NCBI GenBank assembly: GCA_035461175.1
Contig: DATHVR010000082.1
Location: forward strand, 1 to 6,496
From: DATHVR01 sp035461175
Lineage (GTDB): Bacteria; Actinomycetota; Acidimicrobiia; Spongiisociales; ZC4RG35
Length of the DNA: 6,496 nucleotides
Direction of reading: 5' to 3'
Every line of letters starts with the position of its first letter. Position 1 is the stretch's first letter. Positions 1 through 4,652 of the stretch are shown here, piece after piece. The notes beneath the pieces are model-generated. The model was not told where the DNA came from and did not search any database. It was given only the letters and a program-made list of their open reading frames with translations. The position numbers were made by a program, and so were the translations under genes.

Positions 1-11
1 TTTCCGGCCGA

Positions 12-803
12 TCAGTCGAGCACGTCGAGGAAGACCGAAGCCATCTTCCGGTATCCCCGCTGGTTGGGATGGGTGCAATCCTCTCCGCCCACCCAGTCCT
101 TCGGGCCCAGTTGGCCGAACATGTCGGCCACCTCGGCGCCGGTAGCGGCGGCCACTCCTTCGATGATCTGGTTGAAGCCGACCGGTAAGCCCGGGCCGCC
201 CTCGAGGACCAGATCCCCTAGCGGGGCGATGGGAGCCAGGAAGCATGCCGCCAGCGGGTTGTCGTAGGTGGAGATGACGATCCGGGTGGACGGGTTGGCG
301 GCGGCGCGCAGCGATCCGAGAATGTAGGCCAGATTGTTCTGATAATCGGTGAAGGTGGTCTGGATCGTCATCTGGCATTCGGGCGTGATCCCCCCGCCGC
401 ATGCCGCTACCACCGGGTTGAAGATGTCGTTGCCGCCGATGGTGAGCGTGATGTAGCTGACGTCGTTGGCGGGATCCGCGTCCCCATTGCGGGCGTCGAT
501 GAGGTCCACAGCCTGGGGAAGCTGATCTGAGATCAGCGTCGTCGATGTGGCTCCGGGCACGGACAGATTGGCCTCCTCCAGGTGGGGGCAGGCGGGCTGA
601 TCCCCACAACCGACGGAGCGCAGCCACCGGTTGAGGTAGGCCACGTAGCCAAGATGGTCGGGCCGCGGTGCGGCGAAGCCGAATGCCTGGGAGTCGCCCA
701 GCGCCATATGAACCGGTCCCTCCGGCTCGTCGGCTCCTGCTCCCGTCATCAACGGAACCGTCATGAGGACGGCCAGCAATGTGATCAACCGTGCACGGCG
801 CAT
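12..803 (-). CDS. Exported SGNH/GDSL-family esterase or lipase
   Basis: The product is about 263 residues from the ATG at 803. Residues 1-24 form a signal peptide: MRRAR, a hydrophobic stretch, then a likely cut after GAGA. The SGNH blocks follow in order: block I ALGDSQAFGF with the nucleophile Ser38, a block II Gly near 84 (SVPGAT), block III GGND at 123-126, and block V D-x-x-H (Asp242, His245) before the C-terminus. All four catalytic signatures are present, so this is probably an active secreted ester hydrolase. The substrate cannot be told; lipids, polysaccharide acetyl groups and other esters are all handled by this fold. Several Cys residues (66, 72, 135, 143, 187, 243) suit disulfides outside the cell. 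The frame stays open to an ATG at 911, but that would overlap the divergent transporter start and put a long polar stretch before the signal peptide. ATG 827 (MERAEQLGMRR) is a workable alternative. No strong Shine-Dalgarno site is seen for either start. The gene is monocistronic here and divergent from the MFS gene. Confidence 0.9.
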   Translation of the reverse strand: MRRARLITLLAVLMTVPLMTGAGADEPEGPVHMALGDSQAFGFAAPRPDHLGYVAYLNRWLRSVGCGDQPACPHLEEANLSVPGATSTTLISDQLPQAVDLIDARNGDADPANDVSYITLTIGGNDIFNPVVAACGGGITPECQMTIQTTFTDYQNNLAYILGSLRAAANPSTRIVISTYDNPLAACFLAPIAPLGDLVLEGGPGLPVGFNQIIEGVAAATGAEVADMFGQLGPKDWVGGEDCTHPNQRGYRKMASVFLDVLD

Positions 804-880
804 ACCCAACTGCTCTGCTCTCTCCATCCGAGTATGCACCGTGTCGCCGACGACGGCTTCTCGTGCCATCCTGCCGGTCG
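804..880. promoter_or_regulatory. Divergent promoter region between the hydrolase and MFS genes
   Basis: These 77 bases separate the preferred starts of two divergent genes, so promoters for both should lie here or overlap the 5' ends. No convincing -35/-10 pair, operator palindrome or strong Shine-Dalgarno site can be picked out by eye. The assignment rests on gene arrangement only. Confidence 0.35.
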
Positions 881-2158
881 GTGAACACTCGCTCGACATC
901 GGGCTCGACATCGGGGGAGTCTCCCCGCCCGCCGCTGGGCCGCGCCTACTGGCAGCTGTGGGGGTCGTCGGCCCTGTCCAACCTCGCCGACGGGGTGTTC
1001 AAGGTGGGTTTGCCGCTGGTGGCGATCCGGTACACCCGGGAACCGGGCCTGATCGCCGGCCTCACCTTCGCCATCACGCTGCCCTGGCTCCTCTTCTCCC
1101 TCCAGGCGGGGGCGATGGCAGATCGCCTCGATCGACGCCGGGCGATGATGGGCGCCAACCTGGTTCGCGCCGCCCTGCTGGTGGGGCTGGCGGTTCTCAC
1201 CGGTCTCGACCTCATCTCGATCTGGATGTTCTACCTGTTCGCCTTCGGGATAGGCATGGCCGAGACCGTCTACGACACCTCGTCACAGTCGATCATTCCC
1301 CAGATCGTCTCCAAGGACCAGTTGTCACGCGCCAACGGCCGTCTGTATGCCGCCGAGTTGACGGCCAACCAGTTCGTCGGCCCCCCGCTGGGAGGTTTCT
1401 TGATCGCCGCCGGAGTGGTGGTGGGGCTGGCGGTCCCGGCGGCGTTGTGGGTGGTGGCGGTTGGCGCGCTCTGGCTCGTAAGCGGTTCGTTTCGCGTTGC
1501 TCGTGATCGCCCCTCCACGATGCGTTCGGACATAGCCGAGGGGCTCCGATACCTGTGGGGACACGGACTGCTGCGGACACTGGGGATCGTGGTCGGCGTC
1601 TTCAACCTCGCCTCCAATGCCGTCTTCCCCCTCTTCGTGATCTTCGCCGTCGGTCCCGGGTCGGTGATGGGTCTGAGCGAGCCTGCCTATGGAGCCCTCC
1701 TCACATCCATCGCCGTGGGAAGCCTGGTCGGCTCCTTCGCGGCCGAGCCCATCGAACGCCGGTTGGGCCGGGCCCGTTCCTTGCTCCTCACGGCGGTGGG
1801 GAGTTCGCTGCTCGTCGGCGCCCCGGCCCTCACCTCCGATCCGATCGTCCTCGGGGTGGCCTTCTTCATCGGCGGCCTGACCATCACGATTTGGAATGTG
1901 ATCACGGTCTCGTTGCGCCAGCGCATTGCCCCCGATCATCTCCTCGGTCGGGTCAACAGTGGCTACCGCCTCCTCGCCTGGGGAACGATGCCGCTCGGGG
2001 CCGCGCTGGGCGGGCTGCTCGGTCAGGTCCTGGGGGTGCGACCGGTGTTCGCCATCTTCGCCCTGTTGACACTGTCGCTCGTCGTGCCGATCGGACGCAT
2101 CACCGACGCCAGGATCGAAGCTGCCGAGGCCGACGGGTCCGGCGGCGCCGGGGAATAG
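881..2158 (+). CDS. MFS exporter, DHA3 (macrolide-efflux-like) type
   Basis: The protein is about 425 residues from a GTG at 881 and is built almost wholly of hydrophobic segments consistent with 12 transmembrane helices. The core begins at PLGRAYWQLWGSSALSNLADG. The loop between helices 2 and 3 carries the MFS motif A variant GAMADRLDRRRAMM (residues 77-90). Segments such as SQSIIPQIVSKDQLSRANG (about 136-154), and a related one near 350-375 (RQRIAPDHLLGRVNSGYR), are typical of the DHA3 group that includes MefA and EntS. These proteins export drugs, siderophores or other small molecules by proton antiport in the cytoplasmic membrane. The substrate is unknown here. The frame opens further upstream (ATG 791), but that would run into the divergent gene and adds a non-membrane leader unlike the family; the GTG has no clear Shine-Dalgarno site. 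The last 15 residues are polar (EAAEADGSGGAGE). The gene is followed after 10 bases by a small gene, probably co-transcribed. Confidence 0.9.
   Translation: MNTRSTSGSTSGESPRPPLGRAYWQLWGSSALSNLADGVFKVGLPLVAIRYTREPGLIAGLTFAITLPWLLFSLQAGAMADRLDRRRAMMGANLVRAALLVGLAVLTGLDLISIWMFYLFAFGIGMAETVYDTSSQSIIPQIVSKDQLSRANGRLYAAELTANQFVGPPLGGFLIAAGVVVGLAVPAALWVVAVGALWLVSGSFRVARDRPSTMRSDIAEGLRYLWGHGLLRTLGIVVGVFNLASNAVFPLFVIFAVGPGSVMGLSEPAYGALLTSIAVGSLVGSFAAEPIERRLGRARSLLLTAVGSSLLVGAPALTSDPIVLGVAFFIGGLTITIWNVITVSLRQRIAPDHLLGRVNSGYRLLAWGTMPLGAALGGLLGQVLGVRPVFAIFALLTLSLVVPIGRITDARIEAAEADGSGGAGE
891..914 (+). repeat. Perfect 12-bp tandem duplication at the start of the MFS gene
   Basis: GCTCGACATCGG occurs twice in direct tandem (891-902 and 903-914). 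In the MFS frame this yields a repeated Ser-Thr-Ser-Gly in the cytoplasmic N-terminus ahead of the first helix. It looks like a recent slippage duplication in an unconstrained segment. Confidence 0.7.
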
Positions 2159-2168
2159 GCTCACAGGC

Positions 2169-2507
2169 ATGACCGACGATCCGATGCGAGCCGCCGAGCG
2201 CGCCCTCGACGACGCCGACGAAACGGTGCGACGTCTTCATGCCGCCTGCTGTGAGCCGGGCCGCAGCCCGGCGATGGAAGCGCTGGCTGCCGACCTCGTC
2301 CTTGCCCGCGAGCGGCTCCACTCGGTTGCCGTCGACGCTGGAACCGCCGACGACCTCATCTCCGGGCTGGAGGAGGCCGGGGCACGGGTGGGGCACCTCC
2401 AGGTCGGGTGTTGTGCTCCCGGTCGATTGCCGCTCTATGCCCGCCTCCTCGAGGACCTGACGAAGGTCCAACTGACCGTCAACCGCCACCTGGGGCGAAG
2501 CCACTAG
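2169..2507 (+). CDS. Small protein of unknown function with duplicated CC-x-PGR-x-P module
   Basis: This 112-residue, soluble, probably all-helical protein is not recognised as a named family. It has an internal duplication with a 54-residue period. Copy 1 has LHAACCEPGRSPAMEALAADL (about residues 23-43) and copy 2 has LQVGCCAPGRLPLYARLLEDL (about 77-97). Each is preceded by an acidic/Leu helix and followed by another (LARERLHSV; VQLTVNRHL). The shared pattern is L-x-x-x-CC-x-PGR-x-P, then L-x-x-DL. The paired cysteines (27-28 and 81-82) suggest metal or thiol chemistry, but this is inference. There is no signal peptide or membrane segment. The ATG at 2169 follows the MFS stop by 10 bases, with only a weak GGGGA/AGG-like Shine-Dalgarno site, and translational coupling is likely. 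The second copy and the tight linkage to the exporter support it as a real gene. Function is unknown. Confidence 0.75.
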   Translation: MTDDPMRAAERALDDADETVRRLHAACCEPGRSPAMEALAADLVLARERLHSVAVDAGTADDLISGLEEAGARVGHLQVGCCAPGRLPLYARLLEDLTKVQLTVNRHLGRSH

Positions 2508-2571
2508 CTCGCGCCCCGGTTTCGGCGTGCCAAGACAGCTGGGCGGCGCTTCCCATCCGCGGTGTGGGGCT

Positions 2572-2589
2572 CGGGCCTTCAGCGGCCCG
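2572..2589. terminator. Short GC hairpin between convergent genes (weak terminator candidate)
   Basis: CGGGCC (2572-2577) pairs perfectly with GGCCCG (2584-2589) around the loop TTCAGC, which contains the stop codon of the minus-strand EEP gene. It sits in the 71-base space between convergent genes and could end transcripts from either side. There is no T-tract and the stem is only 6 bp, so this is tentative. Confidence 0.3.
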
Positions 2590-3769
2590 GCACCATCACG
2601 TCGATCCAGACCAGCCGGTGGTCGGAGCTCGGGAAGGGGAACACCCCGGTGAGTTCGAAGTACGGCTCTCCCTCGGCCGGCCAGAACACCGCACTGTCGA
2701 CGATTCGCAGCTGCTTCGACGGCAGGACGTAGTCGGCCCGCAGGTTGCCCGGGGGCTCGGCGAAGTCGGCCGTGTCCTCGGCCGGATCGGAGAGATGTTC
2801 GTCGTTGATCCCGCCCTGGGTTTCGGACGCCCAGACTCCGCCGGTGGAGGCGGGCGCCATCTTGTCGTTGACGCGGGGATGGTCCAGGAGTTGCTGGATC
2901 GCGCCCGGGATCGAGTCGCCGTCGAACGGGTCAGAGTTCTGGTCGCCGGCGATGACGAAGGGCTCGCCGGGCTCGATCCCGCCGTACACCCCCTCGTCGT
3001 CGTAGATGTAGCCACTGCGGGAGGGGAGGACGTAGTCGGCCCAGAACCGGATCTCGTCGAAGTTGCGGGTGCCGTTGCGGTCCTCGGGCCCGTCGAACAC
3101 CGGCGGCGTGGGATGGCTGACCAGGAAGTGGACCTGTTTGCGTCCGATCTCGATCTCGACGTCCCAGTGGCTCTTGGAGCTGAGGCGGAAGACGTCGAGT
3201 TCCTCGGGCGAGTACCAGGACTCGCCGGTGCTCGGATCGACGGGGAGCATCGCACCGGGCATGTCCTTCCATAGGAATTCCTGGAAGGTGCGAGCGCCGA
3301 CGATCGGGTATTTCGAGTAGACCACCATCCCGTACTGGCCGGGGAAAAATCCGAAACCGAAGGCGTCGTCGGGTCCGCCCACGGTGCCGTCGTTGTTGAG
3401 GTCGTAGCCGGAGGGGATGCCGGTGTTTGAGGGGGCGACGAACGCATACGGATACTCGATCGGGTCGGCACCGTTCTGGGCGACCTCAAGGTAGTTGTCC
3501 CGGAACAGGTCCACGGCCGCCGGGTTGTAGTCGAACTCGTTGATGAGGAGGACGTCGGGGCGGGTGCGCTGGATGATCTCGGCGATGACCCGGGCCTGGG
3601 CGTTGTCCGGCGTGGACAGATCCGCGGCGAGGTCGCCGGCGTTGAACCGGTTGAGACTGGCGTTGAAGGTGGCGAAGCGCACCGGCTCCGGCTGACGGCC
3701 GACGGCAGCAACCGGTAGGGCGGTCACGATCAATGCGAAAGCGAGTAGCAACAGCGATGTTCTGCGCAT
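2579..3769 (-). CDS. Exported endonuclease/exonuclease/phosphatase-family enzyme with EF-hand-like insert
   Basis: The product is 396 residues, counted from the ATG at 3769, which has a good AGGGGAG Shine-Dalgarno site 7 bases upstream. A TTG directly before it is possible but worse spaced. Residues 1-25 are a signal peptide (RRTSLLLLAFALIVTALPVAA). The EEP (DNase I-like) fold motifs follow in order: FATFNASL with metal-site Asn36, LLINEFD with Glu78, SHPTPP with His219, IAGDQNSDP with Asp276 and Asn278, RADYVLPS with Asp346, and the C-terminal SSDHRLVW with Asp383-His384. All catalytic positions are present. The enzyme should hydrolyse phosphodiesters or phosphomonoesters outside the cell with a divalent metal. 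Residues 123-134 (DLNNDGTVGGPD) resemble an EF-hand/dockerin calcium loop and sit before FGFGFFPGQYGMVVYSKYPI. This arrangement is, from memory, common in actinobacterial secreted EEP proteins, some of them linked to phytase domains. Whether the substrate is nucleic acid, phytate or lipid cannot be decided. The gene is monocistronic and convergent with the CC-PGR gene. Confidence 0.92.
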   Translation of the reverse strand: MRRTSLLLLAFALIVTALPVAAVGRQPEPVRFATFNASLNRFNAGDLAADLSTPDNAQARVIAEIIQRTRPDVLLINEFDYNPAAVDLFRDNYLEVAQNGADPIEYPYAFVAPSNTGIPSGYDLNNDGTVGGPDDAFGFGFFPGQYGMVVYSKYPIVGARTFQEFLWKDMPGAMLPVDPSTGESWYSPEELDVFRLSSKSHWDVEIEIGRKQVHFLVSHPTPPVFDGPEDRNGTRNFDEIRFWADYVLPSRSGYIYDDEGVYGGIEPGEPFVIAGDQNSDPFDGDSIPGAIQQLLDHPRVNDKMAPASTGGVWASETQGGINDEHLSDPAEDTADFAEPPGNLRADYVLPSKQLRIVDSAVFWPAEGEPYFELTGVFPFPSSDHRLVWIDVMVPGR

Positions 3770-3776
3770 CAAGAAT

Positions 3777-3783
3777 CTCCCCT
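3777..3783 (-). promoter_or_regulatory. Shine-Dalgarno site of the EEP gene
   Basis: On the minus strand this reads AGGGGAG, 7 bases before the ATG at 3769. It is one of the two clear ribosome-binding sites in the window and fixes the start of the EEP gene. Confidence 0.8.
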
Positions 3784-3799
3784 GATCTCGTGTGATTGG

Positions 3800-3829
3800 A
3801 AACTACCCCAACCGGCGAGGCTGTGTCGG
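3800..3829 (-). promoter_or_regulatory. Possible promoter of the EEP gene
   Basis: On the minus strand, CCGACA (3829-3824) and TAGTTT (3805-3800) are separated by 18 bases and could serve as -35 and -10. The transcript would begin near 3793, giving a leader of about 24 bases that carries the AGGGGAG site. The match to consensus is moderate, so confidence is low. The position just downstream of the 3840-3888 hairpin is consistent with an independent transcription unit. Confidence 0.3.
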
Positions 3830-3839
3830 GCAAGAACGA

Positions 3840-3888
3840 TTCTGTGGGTCGGAGACGACGTCCGCGGCGTCACTTCCGACCCACAGAA
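3840..3888 (-). terminator. Long perfect hairpin downstream of the CREST hydrolase gene
   Basis: TTCTGTGGGTCGGA (3840-3853) and TCCGACCCACAGAA (3875-3888) form a perfect 14-bp inverted repeat around a 21-base GC-rich loop (3854-3874) that can itself fold partly. It begins 17 bases past the TAG stop of the minus-strand CREST gene. The minus strand continues as TCGTTCTTG, moderately T-rich. This best fits a Rho-independent-like terminator separating the CREST gene from the EEP gene. The long loop is unusual, so a regulatory RNA structure or a mobile palindromic repeat remain possible. Confidence 0.55.
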
Positions 3889-3905
3889 CGTATCGGTCGT
3901 TGCGG

Positions 3906-4514
3906 CTAGATCGTCGATTCGGCCCGGGGCTGCGGTGCCGCCGTCGGGACCGGGGGAAGCATCGCCCACCAGGTGACGGCGGCCGCCGCTGACAGATGCC
4001 ACAAGCCGTGGACCTGGAGGAGGGACTCGGGCCGGCACAGCGGTCCGTCGGTGGCGGCGAGGCGGCCCGCCACGGCGGCCACGCCGAGCAGCAGCAGGGG
4101 AGGAATCGAGGTGCGCCATCCCGGCCGGAACAGGAAGGCGCCCACCACGAAGACGGTCCCCGCCACGGCGAGCGGGTCGGAGAGGCCCGGGGCGACGGCG
4201 ATCACCACCCCCAGAATCGCCAGCGCCGGCCAGGCGTAACGGATGCGGCCGATGGCGTCCAGGCCCACGACGACGAGCAGCCAGCCCAGCGTCACGTCGT
4301 GGGCCCACTGCGCTCCCGGCGGCATCGGACCGTGGAAGAGGAACGATCCCAGTCCCACCCCGATCAGGGCGATGCCCACCATGCGTCGCTCGGGCCGACG
4401 CCGGATCAGCCAGGCTCCGGCGAGCGAGAAGCCGAGCGACGTGAGCGCGTTGACGGGTTGGCCCCAGAATACATCCAGGATCCGCTCGCAGTCGGCCACG
4501 GCGCCGGTGATCAC
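3906..4514 (-). CDS. Ceramidase/CREST-superfamily membrane hydrolase
   Basis: The product is about 202 residues from a GTG at 4514, with multiple transmembrane segments. It shows the CREST (alkaline ceramidase/PAQR-like) metal-hydrolase signature. The N-terminal block is ADCERILDVFWGQPVNALTSLGFSLAG, very like bacterial ceramidase-family openings. Then come GSFLFHG (Ser57, His61), WAHDVTLGW (Asp73) and, near the end, QVHGLWH (His169, His173). One Ser, one Asp and three His are the expected zinc-site set. Family members hydrolyse amide bonds in membrane lipids; most actinobacteria lack classic sphingolipids, so the substrate is open. The frame also reaches an ATG at 4592 (228 residues). The GTG at 4514 is preferred because homologues start about 8-10 residues before the Cys-Glu-Arg, because the extra stretch is packed with DNA palindromes, and because a TACCCT -10 at 4527-4522 would give a nearly leaderless GTG. 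The C-terminal tail is Pro/Ala-rich. The gene is divergent from the kinase gene. Confidence 0.8.
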   Translation of the reverse strand: MITGAVADCERILDVFWGQPVNALTSLGFSLAGAWLIRRRPERRMVGIALIGVGLGSFLFHGPMPPGAQWAHDVTLGWLLVVVGLDAIGRIRYAWPALAILGVVIAVAPGLSDPLAVAGTVFVVGAFLFRPGWRTSIPPLLLLGVAAVAGRLAATDGPLCRPESLLQVHGLWHLSAAAAVTWWAMLPPVPTAAPQPRAESTI

Positions 4515-4521
4515 ATCTCTG

Positions 4522-4527
4522 AGGGTA
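4522..4527 (-). promoter_or_regulatory. Candidate -10 box for a leaderless CREST gene
   Basis: On the minus strand this reads TACCCT (TANNNT type) and lies 7 bases before the GTG at 4514, the spacing expected if transcription starts at or one base before the start codon. No good -35 and no Shine-Dalgarno site are seen, which agrees with leaderless expression aided by an upstream regulator. Confidence 0.4.
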
Positions 4528-4551
4528 CCGCCGCCCTTCTCGAGAGAGTTT

Positions 4552-4568
4552 TGTACCGCCTCGGTACA
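4552..4568. promoter_or_regulatory. Palindrome TGTACCG-N3-CGGTACA, candidate operator
   Basis: Perfect 7-bp arms (4552-4558 and 4562-4568) flank CCT. The half-site GTACCGCC recurs at 4525-4532. It lies about 38 bases upstream of the proposed CREST start, over or just behind its -35 region, so it would suit a dimeric repressor or activator. The regulator is unknown. Confidence 0.45.
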
Positions 4569-4570
4569 GC

Positions 4571-4585
4571 CGAACCTCAGGTTCG
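4571..4585. promoter_or_regulatory. Palindrome CGAACCT-N-AGGTTCG, candidate operator
   Basis: Perfect 7-bp arms surround a single central C. Its centre is 18 bp from the neighbouring TGTACCG palindrome and about 20 bp from the ATGAGA palindrome, so the intergenic region carries three different inverted repeats in a row. It is a probable protein-binding site or an mRNA hairpin; no regulator is recognised. Confidence 0.4.
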
Positions 4586-4589
4586 CATT

Positions 4590-4644
4590 CATGAGAGGGT
4601 TCTCATGTGGATCTCATCCGTTACTCACCGTGGTCTCACATACT
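4590..4644 (+). promoter_or_regulatory. Composite operator 1: palindrome plus four 11-bp TCTCA repeats
   Basis: CATGAGA-GGGT-TCTCATG (4590-4607) is a perfect 7-bp-arm palindrome. Its right arm is the first of four direct repeats spaced exactly 11 bp apart: TCTCATGTGGA at 4601, TCTCATCCGTT at 4612, ACTCACCGTGG at 4623 and TCTCACATACT at 4634. Direct repeats with 11-bp spacing are the typical target of OmpR/PhoB-class response regulators. The cores TCATCCG and TCACCGT resemble the Streptomyces PHO-box unit, though TCTCA replaces GTTCA. The array ends on the -10 box of the kinase-like gene. A nearly identical element precedes the repeat-protein gene. Confidence 0.65.
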
Positions 4645-4646
4645 GT
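4641..4646 (+). promoter_or_regulatory. -10 box of the kinase-like gene (leaderless)
   Basis: TACTGT lies at 4641-4646. Counting its last T as -7 puts +1 exactly on the A of the ATG at 4653, the standard geometry of leaderless actinobacterial transcripts. The absence of any Shine-Dalgarno site before this ATG agrees. Confidence 0.55.
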
Positions 4647-4652
4647 GGGTCC

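Noticed and set aside
804..911. Upstream extension of the SGNH hydrolase to an ATG at 911
   Set aside because: It would overlap the transporter start at 881 and put 36 polar residues before an otherwise normal signal peptide.
1325..2170. Long minus-strand open frame (281 codons) opposite the MFS gene
   Set aside because: The translation is a charged, low-complexity Gly/Glu/Arg/His mixture typical of antisense to membrane proteins in GC-rich DNA, while the plus frame shows clear MFS helices and motifs.
2408..3274. Long plus-strand open frame (288 codons) opposite the EEP gene
   Set aside because: It is the antisense shadow of a GC-rich gene whose own frame carries a signal peptide and all EEP catalytic motifs; the plus-strand translation has no domain and no ribosome-binding site.
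2596..3711. Second minus-strand frame (371 codons) within the EEP gene, rich in Ser/Thr/Pro/Arg
   Set aside because: Out-of-frame reading of the same strand; the composition is an artefact of GC-rich codons and there is no start signal.
4590..4644. The TCTCAT/ATGAGA palindrome as a transcription terminator
   Set aside because: It lies between divergent starts, not after a gene, has only 7-bp arms with low GC, and continues into an 11-bp-phased direct-repeat array.
3996..4652. Upstream extension of the kinase open frame by 219 codons
   Set aside because: It runs antisense through the CREST gene, gives a His/Gly/Arg-rich sequence unlike any kinase N-terminus, and crosses the operator array and -10 box.
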